DNA of 64,000 bases from Thermoactinospora rubra (GCF_002093975.1 NZ_MSZZ01000005.1:62001-126000), one strand, 5' to 3'. Shown: positions 37,381 to 49,100, counted from the first letter of the stretch. Translations and numbers: made by a program. The notes: generated from the sequence alone by a model not told the origin.

Positions 37381-37409
37381 GTCCGAACGGCACTGGATGG
37401 GCAACGACA

Positions 37410-40025
37410 TTGATCCGCTGGCGTGATCCCCGAGCGCCGCTGACCGCCGCGGCGGCGATCGGCGCGGCGAGTTTCGCGGCTGCCCTGGCGGCCGGAGCGC
37501 AGCCGCTCACGATCGGTGTCACCGTCGCGCTGCCGGTCATGGCGGCGCTCATGCTGCTGCGCTCCTCGCGCGTGCTGACGGACCACCGGCCCGCCGTGCT
37601 GGCGACCCGGTGGCTGGCCGGAGGCGCGCTGCTGTGGGCCGCCGGGGTGGGGGTGCGCCCCCTCGCCGAGAGCTCCAGCCTCGTCGTCACCTTCGCCGAC
37701 GTGCTCGTGCTGCTCGGCGCCGGCCTGCTGGCCGCCGGATCGGTGCTGGCCGCCCGGCGCGGGCCGGGGATCAGGGCGGTGCTGCGCCGCCTGCCCGACG
37801 CCTACATCTGCACCGCCGCGCTGTTCCTGATCGGCTGGGTGCTGGCGATCAGCCGGATCGACGGCGGCCCGCCGGGGTTCGGGTTCGTGCTGCTCACGCC
37901 GATGCTCTGCCTGCTGCTCACGTGCACGGCGGCGCTCGCGGCGGCCACCGGCACCTCCGCCGCGCGGCCGCTGGGCCTGGCCGCCGCGGGCGCGCTCGCC
38001 GCGGTGACCGCGGGCGAGCTGGTCACCGGGGTGGCCAGGCTCACCGGCGGCGCGCCGCCGGCCTGGGCCGTCATGCTCGCCCCCGTGGCCCTGCTGCTGC
38101 TCGGCGCGGTGCCGTGGGCCGCGCTGCGCCACGCCGGCTCCGAGGACGCGCGCGAACCGGCCGGCCCGGTCGTCGACCACCTGCTCGCCGCCCTGCCCAT
38201 CGCCCTGGCCGTCGCCGCGGCCTGCGCCCTGGTCGTGCACGTGGCGCGGTGGGCCGGACGGCCGCCGGTCACCGCGGTCGCGGTCGTCGCCGCCTCCATC
38301 GTGCTGATCTTCGCCGTGCGGCTGTTCGTGCTGATGGCGGCCAACGCGCGGCTGCGCCGCCTGGTCTCCCTGGGCGACCGCCAGCTGCGGCAGCTGGCCG
38401 AGAGCTCGGGCGACGTCGTGCTGCTGTGCGACTACGAGGGCGTGATCCGCGAGGTCGGCCCCGGCGTCGAGGCCACGTACGGCTACCTCGCCGCCGACGT
38501 GGCAGGCCGCTCGATCTTCGACTACATCCACCCCGAGGACGTGCCGGGCATCCAGGGCGCGCTGGCCGGCATGCACCTGGAGGACGAGCCGGGCCCCGCC
38601 GCCTGCCTGATCGCCTGCCGGGTCCGCGCGGCCGACGGCACCTGGCGGCCCACCGAGTCGGTCGCCACGCGCCACGTGGGCGGCGAGGACCTGATGCTCG
38701 TCACCACCCGCGACATCAGCGACCAGGAGGCGCTGCGCCACCAGGTGGTGCACCTGACCTTCCACGACGGCATCACGGGCCTGCCCAACCGCGCCTACTT
38801 CGAGGAGCGCACCCGCGAGGTCCTCGACACCGGCAGAGACGCGGTCGCCGTGATCTTCCTGGACCTCGACGGCTTCACCGCCGTCAACGACTCCGTCGGC
38901 CACGCCAGCGGCGACTACCTGCTCGGCCAGGCGGCCCGGCGGCTGCGCGCCGCCGTACGGCCCGACGACACGCTGGCCCGCTGGGGCGGCGACGAGTTCG
39001 CCGTGCTGGTGGAGACCGAGGCGCAGTCCGCGGTCGACCTGGCCGAACGGCTGGTCAGGGCGGTCTCGCAGGAGCCGTTCCGGGTGGCCGACCGCGACGT
39101 GGCGCTCACCGCGAGCGTGGGCGTGGCCTTCGCCGAGGACGGCGTGCCCTCCGGCGACCTGATCCGCAACGCCGACGTCGCCATGGCCCGCGCCAAGGAG
39201 CTCGGCGGGCGCCGGGTCGAGGTGTTCGCCGCCCACATGCACGCCGACGTGGTGCGCCGCCTGGAGATCGCCGCCGACCTGCAGCGGGCGCTCATGGAGG
39301 GCCAGTTCGCCATCGAGTACCAACCCGTGGTGGACCTGGCCACCTCCCGCGTGACCGCGGTGGAGGCGCTGGTGCGGTGGTGGCGCGGCTCCACCTTCGT
39401 GCCGCCCGAGCAGTTCCTCGGCCCGGCCGAGGACACCGGCCTCATCGTGCCGCTGAGCGAGTGGATCCTGCGCGAGGCCTGCCACGAGGTGGCCGCCTGG
39501 CGCGCCTCCTCCTGGGACATCGGGCTGTCGCTGAACCTTTCCGCCCGCCAGATCACCGCCCCCCGCTTCGTGGAGACCGTCGAGCAGGCGCTGGCCGACA
39601 GCGGCCTGCCGGCCTCCGCGCTCACCCTCGAGGTGATCGAGGAGATGCTGGTGGAGGACGCCGAGGAGACCATCAGCCGGCTCTCGGAGCTGCGGTCCCT
39701 GGGCGTACGGCTGGCGATCGACGACTTCGGCACCGGCTACGCCTCGCTGGCCTTCCTGCGGCAGCTGCCCGTCGACATGATCAAGATCGACCCGTCCTTC
39801 GTGTCGGGCCTCGGCAGGGACGACACGCTCACGCTGCTCACGCGCACGATCGTCCGGCTCGGGCACGACCTCGGCCTCATCGTGGTCGCCGAGGGCATCG
39901 AGCGCCCCGAGCAGCTGGAGCTGCTGCGGGAGATGGGCTGCACGCGCGGCCAGGGCTTCCTGGTGGCCAGGCCGATGGCGGCGCGCGGGGTGGACTCGCT
40001 GATGCGGACCAGCCTGACCGTCTGA
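37410..40025 (+). CDS. Membrane PAS-GGDEF-EAL protein (cyclic di-GMP turnover)
   Basis: An 871-residue protein. Residues about 10-310 hold eight or more membrane helices. A PAS domain follows (LAESSGDVVLLCDYEGVIRE, FDYIHPEDVPG, ATRDISDQEALRHQ at its end). The GGDEF domain has DGITGLPNRAYFEER and the intact site ARWGGDEFAVLV. The EAL domain has AVEALVRWWRGS, NLSARQITAPRF, DDFGTGYASLAFL and AEGIERPEQ, all intact. It may switch between synthesis and hydrolysis under PAS control. The TTG start is uncertain. It is the second such protein within 17 kb. Confidence 0.9.
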   Translation: MIRWRDPRAPLTAAAAIGAASFAAALAAGAQPLTIGVTVALPVMAALMLLRSSRVLTDHRPAVLATRWLAGGALLWAAGVGVRPLAESSSLVVTFADVLVLLGAGLLAAGSVLAARRGPGIRAVLRRLPDAYICTAALFLIGWVLAISRIDGGPPGFGFVLLTPMLCLLLTCTAALAAATGTSAARPLGLAAAGALAAVTAGELVTGVARLTGGAPPAWAVMLAPVALLLLGAVPWAALRHAGSEDAREPAGPVVDHLLAALPIALAVAAACALVVHVARWAGRPPVTAVAVVAASIVLIFAVRLFVLMAANARLRRLVSLGDRQLRQLAESSGDVVLLCDYEGVIREVGPGVEATYGYLAADVAGRSIFDYIHPEDVPGIQGALAGMHLEDEPGPAACLIACRVRAADGTWRPTESVATRHVGGEDLMLVTTRDISDQEALRHQVVHLTFHDGITGLPNRAYFEERTREVLDTGRDAVAVIFLDLDGFTAVNDSVGHASGDYLLGQAARRLRAAVRPDDTLARWGGDEFAVLVETEAQSAVDLAERLVRAVSQEPFRVADRDVALTASVGVAFAEDGVPSGDLIRNADVAMARAKELGGRRVEVFAAHMHADVVRRLEIAADLQRALMEGQFAIEYQPVVDLATSRVTAVEALVRWWRGSTFVPPEQFLGPAEDTGLIVPLSEWILREACHEVAAWRASSWDIGLSLNLSARQITAPRFVETVEQALADSGLPASALTLEVIEEMLVEDAEETISRLSELRSLGVRLAIDDFGTGYASLAFLRQLPVDMIKIDPSFVSGLGRDDTLTLLTRTIVRLGHDLGLIVVAEGIERPEQLELLREMGCTRGQGFLVARPMAARGVDSLMRTSLTV

Positions 40026-40026
40026 C

Positions 40027-40043
40027 GGCCCGGGCGGCGGGCC
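40027..40043 (+). terminator. Short hairpin after GGDEF-EAL gene
   Basis: GGCCCG and CGGGCC pair around GGCGG within a few bases of the stop at 40025. It is weak and has no U tract. Confidence 0.35.
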
Positions 40044-40177
40044 GGCACGATCGCCTCGCCGGGTTCGGCGTGCCCGGAGACCGGCGCCCACCCGTGGCCG
40101 ACATGCCTCCCATGGAGCAGAACCCGCCCGCGACCGTCCTGGATGACCACTCCGGTTCCGGGCCGGATGTCCACCAC
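40040..40177 (-). pseudogene. 5' remnant of a NUDIX hydrolase gene
   Basis: The frame from GTG 40177 encodes an excellent NUDIX N-terminus, DIRPGTGVVIQDGRGRVLL, then HGWAPVSGHAEPGEAI, which is the first part of the Nudix box (G-x5-E). The expected continuation REVxEExG is absent. The sequence turns into PARRPGRQ and then into the antisense of the GGDEF-EAL gene end. So only about 45 codons survive. A CATACT box six bases upstream suggests it was once a leaderless gene. The rest was lost when the neighbouring gene end was placed here. Confidence 0.65.
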
Positions 40178-40222
40178 TCAAGTATGCTGGGTCTCAGCCA
40201 ATGAGACATGCGTCCCATCAGG

Positions 40223-40253
40223 TTGACGTTGAGGCCTGTGGAGCGGCTATGGT
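40223..40253 (+). promoter_or_regulatory. ilvBNC promoter
   Basis: TTGACG (40223-40228) is a good -35. TATGGT (40248-40253) is a good -10 that lies seven bases before the leader-peptide ATG, which sets the transcript start at or next to that ATG. The 19-bp spacing is long. The overlapping GCTATG gives 17 bp. Confidence 0.6.
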
Positions 40254-40260
40254 GGTTGCC

Positions 40261-40314
40261 ATGCTTCGCAGTGGGATTCTCGTAGTACTTCGCTGGCGCG
40301 CAGGTCGCCGCTAG
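40261..40314 (+). CDS. ilvB leader peptide
   Basis: A 17-codon ORF encodes MLRSGILVVLRWRAGRR. Five consecutive codons specify Ile-Leu-Val-Val-Leu, the products of the pathway genes downstream, which is the signature of a branched-chain amino acid attenuator. The -10 box lies seven bases before the ATG, so the peptide is probably translated from a leaderless mRNA. Its stop lies inside the loop of the 12-bp hairpin that precedes the terminator. Confidence 0.85.
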   Translation: MLRSGILVVLRWRAGRR

Positions 40315-40375
40315 CGAAGCACTCGGACCTGCGCGCCGCCCCAGTCCCGCCGACCGGCGGGGAGGGGCGTTTTTT
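40295..40375 (+). terminator. ilvBNC attenuator: two hairpins and a U tract
   Basis: A first stem GGCGCGCAGGTC / GACCTGCGCGCC (40295-40306/40326-40337) is perfect over 12 bp. The terminator follows: CGCCCC (40337-40342) with GGGGCG (40364-40369), and inside it CCCGCC/GGCGGG (40346-40351/40356-40361) around GACC, then six Ts (40370-40375). Stalling of the ribosome on the ILVVL codons would change folding of the first stem. The exact antiterminator is not obvious to me. Confidence 0.85.
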
Positions 40376-40383
40376 ATGTCCGC

Positions 40384-42128
40384 ATGCCAAAGGGAAACGA
40401 GCCGATGACCGAACGGATGACAGGTGCACAGGCCCTGGTGAGGGCGCTGGAGCACGTGGGTGTCGACACCGTGTTCGGGATCCCGGGCGGGGCGATCCTT
40501 CCCGCCTACGATCCCCTGTACGACTCCGTCAAGGTCCGGCACGTCCTCGTACGGCACGAGCAGGGCGCCGGACACGCCGCGGAGGGGTACGCGCAGGCCA
40601 CCGGCAAGGTGGGCGTGTGCATGGCCACCAGCGGCCCCGGCGCCACCAACCTGGTGACGCCGCTGGCCGACGCCTACATGGACTCGGTGCCGATCGTGGC
40701 CATCACCGGCCAGGTGCCCAGCGGCGCCATCGGCACCGACGCCTTCCAGGAAGCCGACATCTCCGGCATCACCATGCCGATCACCAAGCACAACTTCCTG
40801 ATCACCGACGCCGCCGACATCCCGCGGACGATCATGGAGGCCTTCCACATCGCCTCCACGGGCCGCCCGGGACCGGTCCTGGTGGACATCTCCAAGGACG
40901 CGCTGCAGGCCGAGACCGACTTCCACTGGCCGCCGGCCATGCACCTGCCCGGCTACCGGCCCGTCACCCGGCCGCACTCCAAGCAGATCCGCGAGGCGGC
41001 CAAGCTGATCGCCGAGTGCAAGCGGCCGGTGCTGTACGTCGGCGGCGGCGTCCACAAGGCCCGCGCCTCCGCCGAGCTGCTGCAGCTGGCCGAGCTCACC
41101 GGGATCCCCGTCGTCACCACGCTGATGGCGCGCGGCACCTTCCCCGACAGCCACCCGCAGCACCTGGGCATGCCGGGCATGCACGGCAGCGTCGCGGCGG
41201 TGGGCGCGCTGCAGAAGGCCGACCTGATCATCGGGCTGGGCGTCCGCTTCGACGACCGCGTCACCGGCCAGCTGTCGACCTTCGCCCCCCACGCCAAGGT
41301 CGTCCACGCCGACATCGACCCGGCGGAGATCTCCAAGAACCGCCACGCCGACGTGCCGATCGTCGGCGACTGCAAGGAGGTCCTCACCGACCTCATCGCC
41401 GCCGTCGAGCGCAAGGGCGACTACACCGCGTGGTGGCAGGTCCTCGACCACCTCAAGAGCACCTACCCGCTGGGCTACGAGGAGTTCGACGACGGCTCGC
41501 TGGCCCCGCAGTACGTCATGGAACGGCTCAGCGCCCTGGTCGGCCCGGACGCGATCTACGTGGCGGGCGTCGGGCAGCACCAGATGTGGGCCGCGCAGTT
41601 CATCGGCTACGAGAAGCCCGGCACGTTCATCAACTCCGGCGGCCTGGGCACGATGGGCTTCGCCGTCCCGGCCGCGATGGGCGCCAAGATGGGCCGCCCC
41701 GACGCCACGGTCTGGGCCATCGACGGCGACGGCTGCTTCCAGATGACCAACCAGGAGCTGGCCACCTGCGCCATCGAGGGCGTGCCGATCAAGGTCGCGG
41801 TCATCAACAACGGTAACCTGGGCATGGTCCGGCAGTGGCAGACGCTCTTCTACAACGAGCGCTACTCCAACACGGATCTGAAGACACTCCAGCGCATCCC
41901 CGACTTCGTCAAGCTCGCCGAGGCCTATGGTTGTGTGGGGCTGCGGTGCGAGCGTCCCGAGGACGTGGACGCCGTCATCAAGCAGGCCATGGAGATCGAC
42001 GACCGCCCGGTGGTCATCGACTTCGTGGTCCACCAGGATGCGATGGTCTGGCCGATGGTGGCGGCCGGCACGAGCAACGACGACATCAAGATCGCGCGGG
42101 ACATGGCTCCGAAGTGGGAGAGCGAAGA

Positions 42129-42132
<4 letters not shown>
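40384..42132 (+). CDS. ilvB: Acetolactate synthase, large subunit
   Basis: The 582-residue ThDP enzyme that joins two pyruvates, or pyruvate and 2-oxobutyrate, in the first common step of Val, Leu and Ile synthesis. The three usual domains are intact: [10 protein letters not shown] then [20 protein letters not shown] (N-terminal, with the catalytic Glu in [15 protein letters not shown]), the FAD/central domain with [16 protein letters not shown], and the ThDP site [15 protein letters not shown] with [12 protein letters not shown]. The start may be ATG 40384 or ATG 40405. It overlaps ilvN by ATGA. The gene lies behind the attenuator. Confidence 0.96.
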
Positions 42133-43668
<1,536 letters not shown>

Positions 43669-43680
43669 GGTCCCCCCGCG

Positions 43681-45081
43681 TCACGGCGCCGCCCTTTTCG
43701 GGGCGGCGCCGTTCGCATAGGCCAGCCCCAACGCCGCGGCCACCAGCAGGGCCAGCCCGGCGTGGACACTGCCCTCGAAGTAGACGAGCCCGGTGACCGT
43801 GACGCCGAGGACGCCGCCGAGCTCCTGCACGGTGCCCAGCACGCCCGCGGCCGTCCCGGACCGGGCGGGGGACACGGTGGCCAGGGCCTTGTTCAGCAGC
43901 GGGGACATCGTCAGCCCCATGCCGGCCCCGGCCAGGAACAGGCCCGGGACCAGGTGTGTGACCGGGTCGTCCAGCGCCAGCGCGACCAGGGCGAACCCGG
44001 CGGCCAGGGCCGGCGCCCCGGCGGCGGACAGCCGGGCGGCGCAGCGGCGCGCCAGCAGGGAGGCGACCAGGAAGCCGGCGTTGAGCGAGGTGAAAACCGC
44101 GCCGGAGGCCATCGGGCCCAACCCCCGGTGCTCCTGCAGGTGCAGGGCGAGCACGAAGGACAGCCCGGAGGAGCTGCCGAACAGCAGGACGACGGCGACC
44201 AGGCCGCGCGCGAACCCGGGCGAGCGGAAGATCGTCAGGTCGAGCAGCGGCTGGGAGATACGGCGCTGGCGGTCGGCGAACGCCTTCAGCAACGGGATCG
44301 ACGCGGCCAGGCACAGCCAGGACCACGCGGGCCAGCCCTGCTCGCGGCCGTACGCCAGGGGCACCACCAGGGCCAGCAGCCCGGCGGCGACCATGGCGGC
44401 GCTCACCGGGTCCACCCTGGGCCTCGGCTCCCTTCCTCTTGTTCCTTCTGCTCCTTCTGCACGGCCGGCGGCGCGGACGGCCCGGGGCAGCGTCCTGGCC
44501 AGGACCAGGGCGGCGAGCCCGATCGGCAGGTTGACCAGGAAGCACGCCCGCCAGCCCAGGCCGCCCGGGTCCGAGGCGATCAGCAGGCCGCCGACCAGCT
44601 GTCCGCTCACGCCCGCCAAGCCGACGGCTCCGCCGTACCACGCGAAGGCGCGGTCGCGGTCGGGCCCCCGGTAGAGCGCGTGGAGCAGCGCGAGCACCTG
44701 CGGGGCCATCAGCGCCGCCGCGGAGCCCTGGATCACGCGGGCGACGACGAGCACGACGGGGGACGGCGCGAGCCCGCAGGCCAGGGAGGCCAGGGTGAAC
44801 AGCGCCAGGCCCGCGACGAACACGCGGACCGCGCCGGCCACCTCACCGAGGCGGCCGGCGACGATCACTCCGGCGGCGTAGGCCAGACCGTACCCGGCGA
44901 TCACCAGTTGCGCCGCGCCCGCCCCGGCCCCCAGGTCGGCGCGGATCGCGGGCAGCGCGACGTTGGCCACGAAGAAGTCGAGCGTGGTGACGAAGGCGGC
45001 GGTGAGCAGGACCGGAAGCGCCCAGCGGGGGCGGGCCGCCTGCCGCGGGAGGACGGGGGCGGGCGGCGGCGCGAGGACCAT
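43681..45081 (-). CDS. MFS drug-efflux transporter, 14-helix DHA2 type
   Basis: A 466-residue membrane protein with about 14 hydrophobic segments. Early signature LTAAFVTTLDFFVANVALPAI and GYGLAYAAGVIVAGRLGEVAG match the EmrB/QacA (DHA2) group. RVIQGSAAALMAPQVLALL is the helix-5 motif of drug antiporters. The central loop EGAEGTRGREPRPR is encoded by unusually low-GC codons. The ATG shares one base with the stop of the imine-reductase-like gene upstream (TGATG), so the pair is one operon. Confidence 0.87.
   Translation of the reverse strand: MVLAPPPAPVLPRQAARPRWALPVLLTAAFVTTLDFFVANVALPAIRADLGAGAGAAQLVIAGYGLAYAAGVIVAGRLGEVAGAVRVFVAGLALFTLASLACGLAPSPVVLVVARVIQGSAAALMAPQVLALLHALYRGPDRDRAFAWYGGAVGLAGVSGQLVGGLLIASDPGGLGWRACFLVNLPIGLAALVLARTLPRAVRAAGRAEGAEGTRGREPRPRVDPVSAAMVAAGLLALVVPLAYGREQGWPAWSWLCLAASIPLLKAFADRQRRISQPLLDLTIFRSPGFARGLVAVVLLFGSSSGLSFVLALHLQEHRGLGPMASGAVFTSLNAGFLVASLLARRCAARLSAAGAPALAAGFALVALALDDPVTHLVPGLFLAGAGMGLTMSPLLNKALATVSPARSGTAAGVLGTVQELGGVLGVTVTGLVYFEGSVHAGLALLVAAALGLAYANGAAPKRAAP
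43684..43711. terminator. Bidirectional hairpin after ilvC, inside the MFS 3' end
   Basis: CGGCGCCGCCC (43684-43694) pairs perfectly with GGGCGGCGCCG (43701-43711) around TTTTCG. It starts 16 bp after the ilvC stop and lies within the last codons of the convergent MFS gene, so it can serve both transcripts. Confidence 0.75.
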
Positions 45082-46022
45082 CAGCGCCGCCCGCCCCCGG
45101 CGTCGGCCCTCGCGGCGTCCCCTGCGCCGGTCCCGGTGTCGTCCCCGGTGTCGTCCCCAGTGCCGGGTGCGGTGCCGGCCACGGTGTCGATCACCGCCGA
45201 CAGGTCCTCCGAGCCGCGGCCGTCGGCCACGAGCCGGTCGAAGGCGGCCCGCAGCGGGGCCAGCAGGCCCAGGTCCACGCCCTGCTCGCGGGCGGCCCGC
45301 TCGATGTTGGCCAGGGCGACCTGGTTGACCTGGGCGTTGGCGTCCCCCGGCGGATGCTCGCCGCTGTCGATCTGCCGCGCCATGCCCGGGAGCAGCCCGG
45401 TCATCGCGCCGACCCAGGGCACCAGCAGCTCCTCGGTGAACCCGGTGACCTCGATCTTCTCGGTGCGGACCATCGCGGCGGCGTGAAAGAACCCGGCGAA
45501 CAGGCCGTACATGCCGCTGAGCAGGGCCAGGTCGTGGAGGGCGGCCAGGCCGGGGTCGGCGCCGACGTACCTGGCCGCGGCCAGCGTCTCCAGGGCCTCG
45601 CGGTGCCGGTCCAGCGCGGCGCGCGAGCCGCTGTAGAGGATCAGCGCCCCCGGCCGGCCGATCATGGAGGGGACGGCCATGATGCCGCCGTCCAGGTAGT
45701 CGGCGCCCCGGGCGGCGGCCCACTCGGCGGCCTGCCTGGCCTCCAGCGGGCGGCCGTTGGTGAGGTTGACCAGGACCCGGCCGCGCAGGTCGGCGCCCTC
45801 CAGCGCCTGCCGGACCGCCGGGTAGTCGAGCACGCACACGATGACGAGAGGAGCGGCCTCGACGGCCGCGGCGGCGCTGGGGGCGGCGGTCGCGCCCATG
45901 GCCACGAGGGGTTCGGCCTTGCTCGCCGTACGGTTCCAGACCGTGACGCGGTGGCCGGTGTCGAGCAGGCGCGCGGCCAGGGCCCGGCCCATCGCGCCCA
46001 GTCCGATGACGGTGACATCCAT
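45081..46022 (-). CDS. NAD(P)-dependent 3-hydroxyisobutyrate dehydrogenase/imine reductase-like protein
   Basis: A 313-residue Rossmann protein. MDVTVIGLGAMGRALAARLL is the NADP-binding start and TVWNRTASKAEPLVA the second strand that favours NADP. YLDGGIMAVPSMIGRPGALI resembles imine reductases. The C-terminal helical domain is complete. The last 35 residues are a low-complexity Gly/Thr/Asp/Ala tail with the repeat GDDTGDDTGTGAGD, encoded by imperfect 12-bp tandem repeats (45132-45165). I choose ATG 46022, preceded by AAGGTGAC. It is coupled to the MFS gene downstream, and divergent from the SARP regulator. Confidence 0.83.
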   Translation of the reverse strand: MDVTVIGLGAMGRALAARLLDTGHRVTVWNRTASKAEPLVAMGATAAPSAAAAVEAAPLVIVCVLDYPAVRQALEGADLRGRVLVNLTNGRPLEARQAAEWAAARGADYLDGGIMAVPSMIGRPGALILYSGSRAALDRHREALETLAAARYVGADPGLAALHDLALLSGMYGLFAGFFHAAAMVRTEKIEVTGFTEELLVPWVGAMTGLLPGMARQIDSGEHPPGDANAQVNQVALANIERAAREQGVDLGLLAPLRAAFDRLVADGRGSEDLSAVIDTVAGTAPGTGDDTGDDTGTGAGDAARADAGGGRR

Positions 46023-46106
46023 GCCCGTCACCTTCGAGCGGATGAGTTATGAACCAGTTCTGGCGGAGTTTCGGTTCTGTCGGTGCCGATCGTTAGCCTG
46101 ACGGGC
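46023..46106. promoter_or_regulatory. Divergent promoter region with leaderless SARP promoter
   Basis: TAGCCT (46094-46099) lies seven bases before ATG 46107, a leaderless arrangement. Upstream, GAACC and GGTTC (46050-46075 region) form an inverted repeat that also contains GAACcaGTTC. This is a plausible operator shared by the divergent genes. Confidence 0.5.
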
Positions 46107-49100
46107 ATGAGATTCGGGGTGCTCGGGCCGCTCGAGGTGTGGGGCGACGACGGCCGGCCGGTCAGGATTCCGGAGGCGAAGGTGCGCGCCCTGCTGGCCG
46201 ATCTGCTGGCGGCCCAGGGGCGTCCGGTCTCCGCCGACCGGCTCATCGACGACCTGTGGGGTGAGCGCCCGCCCGCCAAACCCGCCGCGGCCCTGCGGGT
46301 CAAGGTCTCCCAGCTGCGCAAGGTGCTGGAGGAGGCCGAGCCGGGCGGCAGGCGGCTGCTGGTGTTCCGCGCCGCCGGCTATGAGCTCGCTGCCGAGACC
46401 GACGCCGACCGGTTCCTGGAGCTGGCCGCGCGGGCCCGCCGCAGCGACGACCCCCGGATCAGGGCGGGCCTGTTCGCCGACGCCCTGGCGCTGTGGCGGG
46501 GCCCGGCCTATGCCGACTTCCGCGACGAGGAGTTCGCCCGGCCGGTGGTCGCCCGGCTGGAGGAGGAGCAGCTGGTCGTGCTGGAGGAGCAGGCCGAGGC
46601 CCGCCTGGAGCTCGGCGAGCACGCGGTGCTGGCCGCCGAGCTGGCCGACCCGGTGGCCGCCCATCCGCTGCGCGAGCGGCTGCGCGCCGCCCACATCCGG
46701 GCCCTCTACCGGGCGGGCCGCCAGAGCGAGGCGTTGGCCGCCTACGCCGACCTGCGCGACCGGCTGCGCGACGAGCTCGGCGTGGATCCCAGCCCCGAGC
46801 TGGTGGCGCTGCACCAGGCGATCCTGGTCCAGGACCCGGCGCTCGCCCCGGCGGGCCGCCCGCGCACGAACCTGCCCGTCCCGCTGACCGAGCTCATCGG
46901 CCGCGACGCGGCGGTGGCGGAGGTCAGGGCGTTGCTGCGGGCCAACCGGCTGGTGACGCTCACCGGCGCGGGCGGCGTGGGCAAGACCCGGCTCGCCCTG
47001 GAGACCGCCTCCGGCCTGGAGGGCGACTTCCCCGACGGCATCTGGCTCGTGGAGCTGGCCGCGGTCGACCGCGCCTCGGAGATGGGCGTCCTCCACGCGC
47101 TCGCCGCGGCGCTGCACCTGCGTGACGACGCCATCGGCGCCCAGCGCGGCGCCGCCAAGTCCTGCCGGGTGATGGACGCCCTGAGCGGCAAGCACCTGCT
47201 GCTGGTGCTCGACAACTGCGAGCACGTCGTCGAGCCGGTGGCCGAGCTGGTCGAGCCGCTGCTGCGCTGGGCGCCGAAGGTGCGGGTGCTGGCCACCAGC
47301 CAGGAGCCGCTGAACCTCACCGGCGAGGTCCTCTGGCCGGTGCCCCCGCTCGACGTGCCGGAGACATCGGCCGACGTGGCGGCGCTGCGCCGGTCCAGCG
47401 CCGTGCGCCTGCTGCTGGCCAGAGCCCCCGGGCTGGTGCTCGACGAGGGCAACGCCGAGGCCGTGGCGGCCATCTGCCAGCGCCTCGACGGCATCCCGCT
47501 GGCGCTGGAGCTGGCGGCCTCCCGGCTGCGCGCGCTCGGGCCGCGGCAGCTGCTGGAGCGGCTCGACGACCGGTTCCGGCTGCTCGCGGCGGGCAAACGC
47601 GACGCTCCCGCCCGGCAGCAGACCCTGCGCGCGATGATCGACTGGAGCTGGGAGCTGCTGTCGGAGCCGGAGCGCGTCGTGCTGCGCCGCCTCGCCGTAC
47701 ACGCCGACAGCTGCTCGCTGGAGGCCGCGGAGGCGGTGTGCCCGGGAGACGGGGTGGCCGAGGGCGACGTGCTCGACCTGCTCGCTCGCCTGGTCGACAG
47801 GTCGCTGGTCGTCATGGTGTCCGGAGGCCGCTACCGGCTGCTGGAGTCGGTGGCCGCCTACTGCGTCGAGCGCCTGGCCGAGGCCGGCGAGCTGGAGGAG
47901 GTCCGTCGACGCCACTTGACCTACTTCACCGCGCTGGCCGAGCGCGCCGACATCGCGCTGCGGGGCCACGGCCAGCGCGAATGGCTCTCGCTGCTCGACG
48001 CCGAGAGTCCCAACATCCGTGCCGCCATCGAAAACGCCGCCACCGCCGGCGACGCCGTACGGCTGGCCAACGCGATGGGGTGGTACTGGACCCTGCGCGG
48101 CCGTTTCGAGGAGGGCCGTCAGGCCATCGAGGCGGCGCTCGCGCGGCCCGGCTCCGTCGCGCCCTCGCCGCACGCCGAGGCGACGGTCTGGCGTGCCGGG
48201 CTGATCCTGCAGTTCAACGGCTGCGACAGGGCCGTGCAGGAGGCACTGCCCGTCCTGGACAAGATCTCTGATCCGGTACGGCAGGCGCGGATGCGCTGGT
48301 ATCTCGCGTACTCCCTGTGGGGCCAGGGCGACCTCGGGCCCGGCGAGACGCTCGCGCGTCAGGCGCTGGCGGGGGCGGAGGCGGCAGGCGACCGGTGGGG
48401 CGTCGCGGCGGCGCTCAGCTCCCTCGCGGCGGCGGCGAGCACCCGGGGCGACCTGGCGGAGGCCGCCCGCGACGGCGAACGCAGCGCGGAGCTGTTCACC
48501 TCGCTCGGCGACCGGTGCGGCCTCCTGCAGGCCAGCGCGCAGCTGGCCCAGCAGGCGGAGATCGTGGGCGACTACGACCGGGCCGCCGTGCTCCACCAGC
48601 AGGCGCTGACGGTCGCCGAGGAGCTGGAGCTGTGGCTGCGGGTCTCGTGGAGCCTGTCGGGGCTGGGGCGCATCGCGCTGCTGCGCGGCGACTACGCGCA
48701 GGCCGACGAGCTGCACGAGCGGGCCAGGCGGCTGGCCGTCGAGCAGTCCAACCGGTTCGCCGAGCACTTCGCCGAGGTCGGGCTCGCGCTGTCGGCCCGC
48801 CGCCAGGGCCGCCTCGACGTGGCCGAGCGCCACCTGCGCCGCTGGCTCGACTGGCTGCGCATGATCGAGGGCGCTCCCGGCGCCGCCCTGGTGCTGGCGG
48901 AGCTGGGCTTCATCGCCGAGCTGCGCGGGCGGGTGGAGGAGGCGCTGGCCCTGCACAAGGAGGGCTACGAGCAGGCGATCTCCACCGACGACCCCCGCGC
49001 GATCGCCCTCGCCCAGGAGGGGCTGGCCGGGGCCCGCGCCCTGGCGGGCGACCACCGGCTGGCGGCCCGGCTGCTCGGCGCGGCGGCGTCGCTGCGGGAG

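Noticed and set aside
37230-37409. Cyclic di-GMP-I or cyclic di-AMP riboswitch
   Set aside because: The conserved core sequences of those classes are not present. Only the local stems are reported.
37365-40181. A 938-residue minus-strand frame opposite the second GGDEF-EAL gene
   Set aside because: Same reason: mirror frame of a well-supported gene. Only its adjoining NUDIX remnant at 40040-40177, in another frame, is meaningful.
43681-45837. MFS frame extended to 718 residues
   Set aside because: The extra N-terminal part is antisense-frame sequence over the dehydrogenase gene. ATG 45081 overlaps the dehydrogenase stop (TGATG) and starts a normal MFS N-terminus.
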